Positions 7,260-15,844 of a DNA stretch of 17,352 nt are shown here, piece after piece. The notes under the pieces are model-generated. The model ran no database searches and was not told the DNA's origin. It saw nothing but the letters and a program-made list of their open reading frames with translations. The stretch's first letter is position 1, and each line of letters begins with the position of its first letter. This DNA is from Gemmatimonadota bacterium (GTDB taxonomy: Bacteria > Gemmatimonadota > Gemmatimonadetes > Gemmatimonadales > Gemmatimonadaceae), in the NCBI GenBank assembly GCA_028287225.1, contig JAQBPZ010000310.1, forward strand, positions 1-17,352, in the 5' to 3' direction. The position numbers and the translations under genes are program-made.

Positions 7260-9424
7260 GCGACGCCGTCTTCGGGAATCGGGCGCCTGTAGGGGCGCCG
7301 ATGAGTCGCGTGGACGGACGCCTCAAGGTGACCGGGGCGGCGCGCTACACCGCGGAGATCCCCATCGAGGGGGTGCACCACGCGGTGATCGTCGGCAGCA
7401 CCGCCGCCAATGCGCGGATTCTCGACATCGACACCTCGATCGCGGAGGGAATGCCCGGCGTCGTGAAGGTCCTCACGCACCGCAACGCGCCGAAGCTTCC
7501 CGCGCAGGTGGGCAAGCCGCCCGCGAGCCGGGTGCTCACCCTGCTTCAGGACGACGTGGTGCACTACAACGGGCAGCCCGTCGCCGTCGTGGTGGCCGAT
7601 ACCCTGGAGCGCGCCACCGACGCCGCGCACCGCGTGACGGCCACGTACGATGCGCGCGAGCCGCTCACCGACATCCGTCATGCGGGGCGGAAGGAGTATC
7701 GCCCCGAGAGCGCGAACAAGGAGGCCGACAGCGCGAGCGGCGACGCCGCCGCGGCGCTCTCCCACGCGGAGGAGCGGATCTCGCGCGAGTACACGACGCC
7801 GATCGAGAACCACAACCCGATCGAGCCGCACGCGACGATCGCCGTGTGGGAGGGCGACCAGCTCACCGTGTACGACACGACGCAGTACGTCGTGGGGGTC
7901 CGCAACACCATCGCGAAGACCTTCGGGCTGCCCGCCGACAACGTGCGGGTCGTGAGCCGGTTCATCGGCGGGGGCTTCGGCACCAAGGGCTCCACGTGGT
8001 CGCACGTGCCGCTCGCCGTGCTGGCCGCGCGCGAGACGGGAAAGCCGGTGAAGCTCGTGCTCACGCGGCGCCAGATGTTCGGCTCCACCGGCGCGCGCGC
8101 GCAGACGGAGCAGCGCGTGACGCTCGGCGCGCGCCGCGACGGCACGCTGGTGGCCATCCGCCACGAGAGCGTCTCGTACACCTCGCGCTACGAGGACTAC
8201 CTGGAGCCGGCGGCGGTGATCACGCGCAGCCTGTACGCCTGCCCGAACATCGAGACGACCCACCGGCTGGTGCAGCTCGATCTCGGCACGCCGACCTTTC
8301 AGCGCGCACCCGGCGAGGCCACGGGCAGCTTCGCGCTGGAGTGCGCGATGGACGAGCTGGCCGAGCGGCTCGGCATGGACCCGCTCGAGCTGCGGCTGAA
8401 GAATTACGCCGAACGCGATCCGGAGAGCGGCAAGCCGTTCAGCAGCAAGTCCCTGCGCGAATGCTACCGCGTTGCCGCGGAGCGCTTCGGGTGGGCACGC
8501 CGCAAGGCGACGCCCGGCGCGATGCAGGATGGCGACATCGCCATCGGCTACGGCATGGCGACCGCCACGTATCCCACCAACCGGTCGAAAGCCTCGGCAT
8601 CCGTGACGCTCACGAGCGATGGGCGAGGCGGGATCGACGCGGTGGTGCAGACCGCCTCGCAGGACATCGGCACCGGCACGTATACCGTGATGACGCAGCT
8701 CGCGGCCGACGCGCTCGGGCTCCCGGTGGAGCGCGTGCGCATGGAGCTGGGCGACACCCGGCTGCCGCCGAGTCCCTCCTCGGGGGGCTCGCAGACCGCG
8801 GCGTCCACCGGCTCGGCCGTGGAGGCGGTGTGCCGCGAGGCGTGCGTCAGGATGGCCGCGGATGGCGCGACGGATCCCGCGTCGATGGCCGCCTGGCTCA
8901 GCCGCCAGCCCGGGCGCACCCTGACCGTGCGGGCCGAGTCGAAGGCCGGCAAGGGCGACGACGACTATGCGAAGCACGCCTTCGGGGCGGTGTTCGTGGA
9001 GGTGCGGGTGGACCGCGCGCTCGGCGAGATCCGCGTGCCCCGCATCGTGGGCGCGTACGCCGCCGGGCGCATCCTCAACGCGAAGACGGCGCTCAGCCAG
9101 CTGATCGGCGGGGTGGTGTGGGGGGTGGGGATGGCGCTCGAGGAGAAGACCCTCGTGGATCCGCGGACTGCGCGGTACATGAACGCGAACCTCGAGGAGT
9201 ACCACGTCCCGGTGAACGCCGACATCGGTGCGCTCGACCTGCAGTTCATCGCGGAGGACGATCCGCATGTGAACCCGATCGGGGTGAAGGGGATCGGCGA
9301 GATCGGCATCACCGGCGTGCCCGCGGCGATCGCGGGCGCGGTGTACGACGCGACCCGGATCCGGGTCCGGGAGCTGCCGATCACGCTGGACAAGCTCATC
9401 ATGGGAGGGGGGAGTGCGGACTGA
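7256..9424 (+). CDS. Aldehyde oxidoreductase molybdenum-cofactor subunit, PaoC-like
   Basis: This is the catalytic subunit (722 residues) of a xanthine-oxidase-family hydroxylase, expected to oxidise aldehydes to acids using water. The N-terminal a/b-hammerhead domain (about 15-135) is followed by the large cofactor-binding domain. Visible motifs are IGGGFGTKG (237-245), RAPGEATGSFALE (350-362) and the C-terminal GVKGIGEIGITGVPAAIA, whose Glu682 matches the catalytic glutamate of the family. The form I CO dehydrogenase active-site motif AYXCSFR is absent, so this is not CoxL. Gene order 2Fe-2S, FAD, Mo is that of paoABC. The start at 7256 overlaps the preceding stop by four bases. No XdhC/PaoD-type cofactor-insertion gene follows, so maturation must be encoded elsewhere. 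A hairpin lies just after the stop. Confidence 0.94.
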   Translation: MSDAVFGNRAPVGAPMSRVDGRLKVTGAARYTAEIPIEGVHHAVIVGSTAANARILDIDTSIAEGMPGVVKVLTHRNAPKLPAQVGKPPASRVLTLLQDDVVHYNGQPVAVVVADTLERATDAAHRVTATYDAREPLTDIRHAGRKEYRPESANKEADSASGDAAAALSHAEERISREYTTPIENHNPIEPHATIAVWEGDQLTVYDTTQYVVGVRNTIAKTFGLPADNVRVVSRFIGGGFGTKGSTWSHVPLAVLAARETGKPVKLVLTRRQMFGSTGARAQTEQRVTLGARRDGTLVAIRHESVSYTSRYEDYLEPAAVITRSLYACPNIETTHRLVQLDLGTPTFQRAPGEATGSFALECAMDELAERLGMDPLELRLKNYAERDPESGKPFSSKSLRECYRVAAERFGWARRKATPGAMQDGDIAIGYGMATATYPTNRSKASASVTLTSDGRGGIDAVVQTASQDIGTGTYTVMTQLAADALGLPVERVRMELGDTRLPPSPSSGGSQTAASTGSAVEAVCREACVRMAADGATDPASMAAWLSRQPGRTLTVRAESKAGKGDDDYAKHAFGAVFVEVRVDRALGEIRVPRIVGAYAAGRILNAKTALSQLIGGVVWGVGMALEEKTLVDPRTARYMNANLEEYHVPVNADIGALDLQFIAEDDPHVNPIGVKGIGEIGITGVPAAIAGAVYDATRIRVRELPITLDKLIMGGGSAD

Positions 9425-9772
9425 CGGGCGGCGCTACGCCTTCGGCGTGCGCCTGTCGCGGGCGCACCGGCGGCTGCGCCGCGGCGCTGGCACGGGCACG
9501 CCCGGCCGTCAGTTCGCCCTGCCTCGCGCGTGGCGGCCATCATGCAGATCGCGCTACTATGAGCGGATGATGTGTCCATGCTGTCGCAGAATTCTCCCAC
9601 ATGTTTCCTGGCCGTGCCAGAAAGGCTTCCCTCCGGTGCGCTGGCCGACGCTTCTGCCTGGACGGCCGCATGAGGAAAGGACGCGGGCGGACGCTCTGGT
9701 GCCTACCTTGAAAACTGGTCGGAACGCTCGTTGCTGAACGGGGGTTCATTACCACATCCCTTTTTCGAGATC
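9425..9772. other. Spacer after the oxidoreductase operon, no gene seen
   Basis: This 348-base gap separates the oxidoreductase operon from the exporter gene. It starts with a GC-rich hairpin and its later part is less GC-rich than the genes. Possible promoter-like strings are TACTAT (9555-9560) and TACCTTG (9704-9710), but neither has a convincing partner box. The short open frames here have no start signal or coding-like composition. The exporter promoter is probably in the last 100 bases. Confidence 0.4.
9430..9453 (+). terminator. Candidate terminator hairpin after the oxidoreductase operon
   Basis: Five bases after the stop codon of the molybdenum subunit, GGCGC-T-ACGCC pairs with GGCGT-GCGCC around a TTC loop, giving a 10-bp stem with one bulged T. 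There is no T tract afterwards, so intrinsic termination is uncertain; it may instead protect the 3' end. Confidence 0.4.
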
Positions 9773-11443
9773 ATGGCAACCGAACCAATAGAACATGCCC
9801 GGCCCGGCGCGGCGTCGCGCGCCGACCGGGCGTCCGGCCTGAGCGAGACCGCGGAGCATCGGGCCCAGACGGCGAACGACTTCGTGCGGAAGTACCGCTG
9901 GCTCATCCTCCTCGGCCTGATCACCGCCGCGGTCATGGAGGTGCTGGATACCACGATCATCAACGTGGCCCTGCCGCAGATGGCGGGAAACCTCGGGGCC
10001 ACCCAGGAGGAGATCGGGTGGGTCTCCACCGGGTACATCCTGTCGAACGTCATCTTCCTGCCGATGACCGCCTTCTTCGCGGCGCGGTTCGGGCGGAAGA
10101 ACTACCTGACGTTCTCCATCGTCCTGTTCATCGTCGCGTCGTTCTTCTGCGGCACCTCGCACTCGCTCGTGGAGCTGGTGTTCTGGCGCATCCTCCAGGG
10201 TGCCGGCGGCGCCGCGCTGCTTTCCACGGCGCAGGCCACGCTCCGGCAGATCTTCCCGCGCGAGGAGCAGGGGATGGTGCAGGCCATCTTCATGCTCGGC
10301 ATCATCGTGGCGCCCACGCTCGGCCCCACGCTCGGCGGATGGATCACCGACAACTACACCTGGAACTGGTGCTTCTTCATCAACGTCCCCATCGGCATCG
10401 CGGCGACGTTCCTGGTGAGCACCTTCCTGCACGACCCGCCGAACATCGCGAAGGTGCGGACGCCGGTCGACTGGCTCGGGATCGGGCTGCTGACCGTCGG
10501 CGTGGGCGGCCTCCAGTACGTGCTCGAGGAGGGCAACGCGAAGGACTGGTGGGAAGACGCCCTCATCCTGCGCCTCGCCATTCTCTCCGCGGTCTGCCTG
10601 GTGTCGATGGTCTGGTGGGAGCTGAGCTCGCGGAACGATCACCCCGTGGTCGACTTCCGCATCCTGAAGAACCGCACCCTGGCCGCGTCCATCTTCCTCT
10701 TCGTCGCGCTCGGCTTCGGCCTGTACGGCGGCGTGATCCTGTTCCCGATGTTCGCGCAGGGCATCCTGCACTTCACGCCCACCGAGACCGGGCTCGCGAT
10801 GCTGCCGGGCGGGCTGGCGACCGGCGCGAGCGCGCTGATCTGCGGACGCCTGCTCAACGGCAAGAAGGCGCTGGTGGATCCGCGCATCCTGATCGGTGGG
10901 GGGGTGTTCCTCTTCGCCGTCTCCATGTGGAAGATGGGGCATCTCACGACGGCGGCGGGCGAGGCGGACGTCCGTTCGGCGCTGATCGTCCGTGGCTTCG
11001 GCCTGGGCATGCTGTTCACGCCGATCAACAACGTGGCCTATGCCAGCCTGGAGCCGCACGAGGCGCAGCAGGCGGCCGGCCTGATCAACCTGTCACGCCA
11101 GCTCGGCGGCTCGTTCGGCATCGCGGTGCTGCTGAACTACGTCTCCAAGCACACCCAGTATCACCGCTCCGACCTCGTGAGCCATCTGGCCGCCGGCGAC
11201 TTCCTGACCGACCAGCGCGTGCAGATGCTCACCCGCGGCTTCATGGGGCGCGGGATGAACGCGATCGACGCGCAGCACGCGGCGCTGCAGGCGCTCAACG
11301 GCCAGGTCATGGCGCAGTCGTCGATGCTGAGCTTCAACGACTCCTGGATGTTCATCCTCATCGTGTTCGTGCTGGTGTCGCCGGCCATCCTGCTGCTGCG
11401 CCGTCCCAGGGGCCAGATGGAGATGCCCGCCGACGCGCACTAG
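9773..11443 (+). CDS. DHA2-family (EmrB/QacA) 14-helix MFS drug exporter
   Basis: The 556-residue product is an inner-membrane proton-driven multidrug antiporter of the DHA2 type. It has a soluble N-terminus of about 40 residues, then many hydrophobic helices. Family motifs are LDTTIINVALPQM (58-70, first helix), motif A RFGRKNY (105-111), the motif B region RILQGAGG (139-146), and motif C with the EmrB-like GPTLGGWITDNYTWNWCFFINVPIG (184-208). A second half begins at about residue 300, with R/K-rich loops. Length fits the 14-helix group. No HlyD/EmrA membrane-fusion partner, TolC-like channel or TetR regulator is next to it, which is unusual for EmrB-like pumps. The start at 9773 begins MATEPIEHA; a TTG at 9731 would add 14 residues. 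The ribosome site is weak (GAGA close to the ATG). The gene ends before a strong hairpin. Confidence 0.93.
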   Translation: MATEPIEHARPGAASRADRASGLSETAEHRAQTANDFVRKYRWLILLGLITAAVMEVLDTTIINVALPQMAGNLGATQEEIGWVSTGYILSNVIFLPMTAFFAARFGRKNYLTFSIVLFIVASFFCGTSHSLVELVFWRILQGAGGAALLSTAQATLRQIFPREEQGMVQAIFMLGIIVAPTLGPTLGGWITDNYTWNWCFFINVPIGIAATFLVSTFLHDPPNIAKVRTPVDWLGIGLLTVGVGGLQYVLEEGNAKDWWEDALILRLAILSAVCLVSMVWWELSSRNDHPVVDFRILKNRTLAASIFLFVALGFGLYGGVILFPMFAQGILHFTPTETGLAMLPGGLATGASALICGRLLNGKKALVDPRILIGGGVFLFAVSMWKMGHLTTAAGEADVRSALIVRGFGLGMLFTPINNVAYASLEPHEAQQAAGLINLSRQLGGSFGIAVLLNYVSKHTQYHRSDLVSHLAAGDFLTDQRVQMLTRGFMGRGMNAIDAQHAALQALNGQVMAQSSMLSFNDSWMFILIVFVLVSPAILLLRRPRGQMEMPADAH

Positions 11444-11469
11444 CGCCGGCGCAGGGCTGCATCGCGGAA

Positions 11470-11510
11470 ACGCAGATGGGCCGCCTCGTGTCGAGGCGGC
11501 CCTTCTGCGT
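11470..11510. terminator. Strong, nearly perfect hairpin between convergent genes
   Basis: GGGCCGCCTCG (11478-11488) and CGAGGCGGCCC (11492-11502) form an 11-bp perfect stem around a TGT loop. ACGCAGA (11470-11476) and TCTGCGT (11504-11510) extend it by 7 bp beyond a single T-T mismatch. It lies 27 bases after the exporter stop and 25 bases beyond the end of the convergent small gene, so it probably serves both as a bidirectional terminator. It lacks a long T run. Confidence 0.7.
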
Positions 11511-11534
11511 GGGACGATGCAATCTGCCGGGTGC

Positions 11535-11723
11535 TCAGTCGGCGCGGTGCGGCCAGCCGTGATGTACCACCTCGGCAGCCAGGTTGTACCGGTTGGCGGC
11601 GTCGCTCAGCACGCGATCGAGGTCGAACAGCGCGCTGAGACGCCGCGTGCGCTCGATGAACTTTCCTTCCAGCCGTCCGCACTCGTCGGCGGTGAGAGTG
11701 CTCTCGCCCTGCTCTGTCATCAT
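11535..11723 (-). CDS. Small hypothetical protein, 62 residues
   Basis: I do not recognise this protein. It starts MMTEQGESTLTADECGRLEG and is charged and probably helical (about 12-55), ending VVHHGWPHRAD. There is one cysteine and no signal peptide or membrane segment. High G/C at third codon positions and a balanced amino-acid composition make it look like a real gene rather than a shadow. The start could be the ATG at 11723 or 11720, or an upstream one at 11753 adding ten residues; no Shine-Dalgarno is clear. It converges on the exporter gene with a shared terminator hairpin between them. A role as a small soluble regulator is possible but not shown. Confidence 0.5.
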   Translation of the reverse strand: MMTEQGESTLTADECGRLEGKFIERTRRLSALFDLDRVLSDAANRYNLAAEVVHHGWPHRAD

Positions 11724-12104
11724 GCAACTGGTGGTGGCGTCGCCGCGCGGCAATCCGGGGAGTCACACTCGGCGTGACCCTCTCGCTCCGCCTTCCCGCG
11801 CGTCGGACGGGGACAACATGCGGACGAAAGGGGAATTGCGATAGGGCAGGATTTCCCGGGTTTTCCTACAGGCGACCTCGCCGCTCGCCGCAGGCGGGCA
11901 ACGTGACTCCATCACCCGTTCCGGCAAGCTGACGTTTACCAGCGGGTGGGACGAATCCTCACGAATCGCGACGGGCGATCCCGGAGGGCGCGCGCCGCCC
12001 GCTGACGAACGCTGCAAGCCGTTTCCCGGGCGCGGGCACCATTTTCCGGCCCGGTGTGTCCAACGCGCACTGCCGGCTGCCAACGACCTTCACCATCGCA
12101 TCAC
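11724..12104. other. Divergent spacer upstream of the receptor gene, no gene seen
   Basis: This gap of about 380 bases lies between the small minus-strand gene and the receptor. It should contain promoters for both, but I could not pick out a convincing -35/-10 pair. The stretch around 11833-11875 (ATTGCGATAGGGC through TTTTCCTACAGG) is the most AT-rich and the likeliest promoter area. No convincing RNA gene or repeat was seen. Confidence 0.3.
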
Positions 12105-15100
12105 GTGCCGCTCGCCCGCACCATCCTCGCTCTCGCCCTCCTGGCGGCGCCGCTCGGCGCGCAACAGGTGGACGTCATCCGCGGACGCGTCACCGGCCCG
12201 GACAACGCCCCCATCGAGCGCGCCAACGTCACCGCCACGTCGCTGAGCGGCGGCGTGAACCGGACCGCGCGCACCGACGCGGACGGACGCTTCACCATCA
12301 CCTTTCCCGGCGCCGAGGGCGACTACTTCGTGGGGTTCACGGCGCTCGGGTTCGCGCCGCGGCGGTTCGAGGTCAAGCGCACCGCCGACCAGGAGATCCT
12401 CGTCGCCGACGCGCAGCTCCAGCGCGCCGCGCAGATGCTGGACACCCTGCGCGCCGTCGCGTCGCGCGATCGCGTGGGCCGGAACGACCGCGGCGCCGAC
12501 ATCGGCGGCACGGAGCGCACCATCGCCCCCGGCAGCGTGCCCGCCACCGACCTCGGCGACCTGAACGCGATGGCCGCGTCCATTCCGGGCGTCACGCCGG
12601 TGCTCGACCCCAACGGCGATCCGGCCGGCTTCTCCGTCCTCGGCCTGTCCGCGGACCAGAACGCGACCACCCTCAACGGCAACCCGTTCGGCGCGAGCAA
12701 CATTCCGCGCGACGCCAACGTCAGCACGTCGCTCGTGACGAACCCGTACGACGTGAGCCGCGGTGGATTCAGCGGGGCGCAGCTCGCGCTGCGCACCGGC
12801 TCGGGCTCCAACTTCATCCGTCGCACGAACTCGCTGAACGTCGACCAGCCCGGCCTCCAGTGGACGGACCGCGTGGCGCGCGACCTCGGGCAGCGATACA
12901 GCAACACGTCGTTCAGCGGCCTGCTCTCCGGCCCGATCCAGACGGACCGCAGCTTCTACAACCTGTCGTACCAGCTCGGCCGCCGCGCGAACGACCTGCA
13001 CTCGCTGCTGAACACCGGGCCCCTGGCCCTCCAGACGACCGGCATCGCCGCGGACTCGGTGCAGCGGTTCCTGACGATCCTCAACGCGGCCCAGGTTCCG
13101 TCGGTCGCGCGCACCCTCGGGAGCAGCCGAGTGTCGCAGCAGGGCTCCGTGTTCGGCACCGTCGACGTGGCGCCCCCGGGCTCGAGCGCGGCGCAGACGT
13201 TCAACGTCACCGGCAACGCGAGCTGGAACCGCACGACGCCCGCGACCCCGCTCACCGGCGAGCTGCCGTCGCACAGCGGCGACCGCACCAGCTGGAACGG
13301 GGGCGTGCAGGGGCGCCACTCGGCGTACCTGAACACGATCCTCACGGAGACGAGCCTCGGCGTGAACCGCAGCCGCACCTACGGCACGCCCTACCTGGCG
13401 CTGCCGAACGGCAGCGTGCTGGTGAACTCGCGGTTCGACGACGGCACCACCGGCGTGCGGGCGCTGGGCTTCGGCGGCAACCCGTTCATCGGCACCAGCA
13501 GCACGACGACGAGCGCCGACGTCGTCAACCAGCTGTCCTGGTTCAGCATCAACAACCGCCACCGGCTCAAGCTCACCACCGAGCTGCGTCGTGAGGCGCA
13601 CGAGCAGGACCAGACGACGAACCAGCTCGGCACCTTCGGCTACAACTCGATCGGCGAGCTGGAGGCCGGACGTCCCGCGTACTTCTCGCGGCAGCTCGGG
13701 CAGCGCCTGCAGTCCGGAAGCGAATACCTGGCGGGCATGTCGCTCGGCGACGCGTTCAAATGGAGCAGCGACCTCCAGCTGCAGTACGGCGTGCGGCTCG
13801 ACGCGAACCATTTCGCGACGCGGCCGGCCGCCAATGCGCAGGTGGAGCAGCTCTTCGGCCGCCGCACCGACGAGGTGCCGAACCGCGTGTACGCGAGTCC
13901 GCGGCTCGGCTTCAGCTGGACCTATGGCACCGCACCGCAGGTCGCGGCATTCGACGGCGCGGTGCGCGGCCCGCGCGCCGTGGTGCGCGGGGGCGTCGGC
14001 GTGTTCCAGAACACGCCGAACGCGAGCCTCATCGGTGGGGCGCTCGACAACACCGGCCTGCCGGGCGCGGTGCAGCAACTCACGTGCGTGGGCGCGGCGG
14101 CACCGGTTCCCGACTGGGCCGCGTATCTCGCCGACGCGGCCACCATCCCCACGCGGTGCGCCGACGGCACCACGGGCTCCGTGTTCTCCAGCGCCTCGCC
14201 GAACGTGGTGCTGTTCGCACCGGGCTACGCGGCGCAGCGCAGCGTGCGCAGCAACCTCCAGTGGAACGGGCCGGTGCTGGCGAACCGCTTCACGGCGACG
14301 CTCGAGGCCACGTACTCGCGAAACATGAACCAGCCCGGCGGCTACGACCTCAACTTCGTGCCCGATGCGCAGTTCGCGCTCGCGGACGAGGAGGGGCGGC
14401 CGGTGTACGCGCCGGCCGGCGGCATCGTGCCCGGCACCGGCGCCATCGCGCCCGGCGCGTCGCGCCGAGCGGCCCAGTTCAACCGCGTGAGCGAGCTGCG
14501 GTCGGACCTGCGGAGCGAGGCGCGGCAGCTGCGCGCCAGCCTGAGCCCGAGCACCTTCACCACCGGCTTCAGCTGGGGTCTCACGTACATCTGGTCCAAC
14601 GTCCGCGAGCAGGTCCGCGGCTTCACCAGCACCGCGGGCGATCCCACGGCCGTGGAATGGAGCCGTTCGCCATTCGACGCGCGGCACCAGGTCACCTACA
14701 ACCTCGGCTACAACTTCTTCGACGCGGTGCGCGTCAACTGGTTCGGCCAGTTCCGGTCCGGCACGCCGTTCACGCCGCAGGTGGCGGGCGACGTCAACGG
14801 CGATGGCTACTCGACGAACGACCGCGCCTTCATCCACGACCCGTCCACGACGGGCAATCCGTCGGTGGCGGCGGGCATGCGCGCCCTGCTCGACGCCGGC
14901 GCCCCCGAGGCCCGGGCCTGCCTGGCACGCCAGCTCGGACACCTCGCCGCGCGCATGAGCTGCGAAGGGCCGTGGACCACCACCGCGACGCTCGGCATCA
15001 GCTTCAACCCGGTCAAGATGCGCCTCCCGCAACGGGCGAACCTCTCCCTGCAGCTCAGCAACCCCTTCGCCGCGGCGGACCTGCTGCTGCACGGCGAGGG

Positions 15101-15824
15101 CGGGCTGCATGGCTGGGGGCAGACGGCGTTCCCCGATCCCAACCTGCTCTACGTGCGCGGCTTCGATCCGGCGAACAAGCGCTTCGCGTACGAGGTGAAC
15201 TCGCGCTTCGGCAACAGCAGCCCGCAGGCGAGCGGCTTCCGCTCGCCCGTGACGCTCACCGCCATGCTGCGCGTGGACGTGGGTCCGTCGCGCGAGCGGC
15301 AGGTGCTCACCCAGGCGCTGGACCGCGGCCGCACGACGCCGGGCGACCGGACGAACGAGGCGACGCTTCGCGCGCAGTACGGCACGGGGGGCATCACCAA
15401 CCCGATGGCGATGCTGCTTCGCCAGAGCGATACCCTCAGGCTCACCGGCGCGCAGGCGGACACCCTCGCGACGCTCAACCGCTGGTACATGATTCACCTC
15501 GACAGCATCTGGGCGCCTGTCACACGCGAGTGGGCGAGCCTGCCGGTGGCCTACGATCAGGGCGAGGCGTATCAGCGCTACAAGCGCGGGCGCGAGGCCT
15601 CCGTGGACCTCCTGATCTCGCTCGTCCCGCGCGTCGATCGGCTGCTCACCGCCGAGCAGAAGCGAAAGCTGCCGCCGTTCATCGCGAGCGTGCTCGACGT
15701 GCGCTACCTCGCCAGCATTCGAAGCGGCACCGCCGGCACCGCGGGCGGACCGACCTTCACGCCCGGCGGCGGCGCGGGCGGTTTCGGCGGCGGCGACCGT
15801 GTCATCATACGTTCCGGACCATGA
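12105..15824 (+). CDS. Oar-like TonB-dependent outer-membrane receptor with an LTxxQ-type C-terminal tail
   Basis: The 1239-residue exported protein has a signal peptide (1-19, cleavage at LGA-QQ) and a carboxypeptidase-regulatory-like domain (about 24-106). A plug region follows (about 145-240, with DLGDLNAMAASIPGV and GFSGAQLALRTGSGSN), then a long beta-barrel with many alternating aromatic strands. The order and the GDVNGDGYSTNDRAF segment (895-909) fit the Oar/TonB-dependent receptor group, which imports or binds large substrates. Two cysteine pairs (in QLTCVG...PTRCADG and EARACLA...RMSCEG) suggest disulfides in loops. After the barrel (ending near residue 1060) an unusual tail of about 180 residues contains LTGAQADTL (1113-1121), LTAEQKRKLPPF (1181-1192) and a Gly-rich end. 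The start is GTG at 12105, which places the signal peptide at the N-terminus; GTG at 12054 is an alternative. I saw no clear TonB box. The stop overlaps an ATG of the next gene. Confidence 0.88.
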   Translation: MPLARTILALALLAAPLGAQQVDVIRGRVTGPDNAPIERANVTATSLSGGVNRTARTDADGRFTITFPGAEGDYFVGFTALGFAPRRFEVKRTADQEILVADAQLQRAAQMLDTLRAVASRDRVGRNDRGADIGGTERTIAPGSVPATDLGDLNAMAASIPGVTPVLDPNGDPAGFSVLGLSADQNATTLNGNPFGASNIPRDANVSTSLVTNPYDVSRGGFSGAQLALRTGSGSNFIRRTNSLNVDQPGLQWTDRVARDLGQRYSNTSFSGLLSGPIQTDRSFYNLSYQLGRRANDLHSLLNTGPLALQTTGIAADSVQRFLTILNAAQVPSVARTLGSSRVSQQGSVFGTVDVAPPGSSAAQTFNVTGNASWNRTTPATPLTGELPSHSGDRTSWNGGVQGRHSAYLNTILTETSLGVNRSRTYGTPYLALPNGSVLVNSRFDDGTTGVRALGFGGNPFIGTSSTTTSADVVNQLSWFSINNRHRLKLTTELRREAHEQDQTTNQLGTFGYNSIGELEAGRPAYFSRQLGQRLQSGSEYLAGMSLGDAFKWSSDLQLQYGVRLDANHFATRPAANAQVEQLFGRRTDEVPNRVYASPRLGFSWTYGTAPQVAAFDGAVRGPRAVVRGGVGVFQNTPNASLIGGALDNTGLPGAVQQLTCVGAAAPVPDWAAYLADAATIPTRCADGTTGSVFSSASPNVVLFAPGYAAQRSVRSNLQWNGPVLANRFTATLEATYSRNMNQPGGYDLNFVPDAQFALADEEGRPVYAPAGGIVPGTGAIAPGASRRAAQFNRVSELRSDLRSEARQLRASLSPSTFTTGFSWGLTYIWSNVREQVRGFTSTAGDPTAVEWSRSPFDARHQVTYNLGYNFFDAVRVNWFGQFRSGTPFTPQVAGDVNGDGYSTNDRAFIHDPSTTGNPSVAAGMRALLDAGAPEARACLARQLGHLAARMSCEGPWTTTATLGISFNPVKMRLPQRANLSLQLSNPFAAADLLLHGEGGLHGWGQTAFPDPNLLYVRGFDPANKRFAYEVNSRFGNSSPQASGFRSPVTLTAMLRVDVGPSRERQVLTQALDRGRTTPGDRTNEATLRAQYGTGGITNPMAMLLRQSDTLRLTGAQADTLATLNRWYMIHLDSIWAPVTREWASLPVAYDQGEAYQRYKRGREASVDLLISLVPRVDRLLTAEQKRKLPPFIASVLDVRYLASIRSGTAGTAGGPTFTPGGGAGGFGGGDRVIIRSGP

Positions 15825-15844
15825 CCTCCCACTTCGAGACCACC

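Noticed and set aside
6974..9268. A 764-residue minus-strand open frame across the molybdenum-subunit gene
   Set aside because: Shadow of the catalytic subunit; rich in Arg, His and Gly with no start signal or motif.
7256..9424. Carbon monoxide dehydrogenase (form I CoxL)
   Set aside because: The AYXCSFR active-site loop is absent, and the FAD subunit has the PaoB-type cysteine insert.
13760..15844. Long N-terminal extension in the frame of the propeller-like gene
   Set aside because: It reads through the receptor gene in another frame and is Arg/Ala/Gly rich; the real start is marked by the signal peptide at 15845, or by the ATG at 15821.
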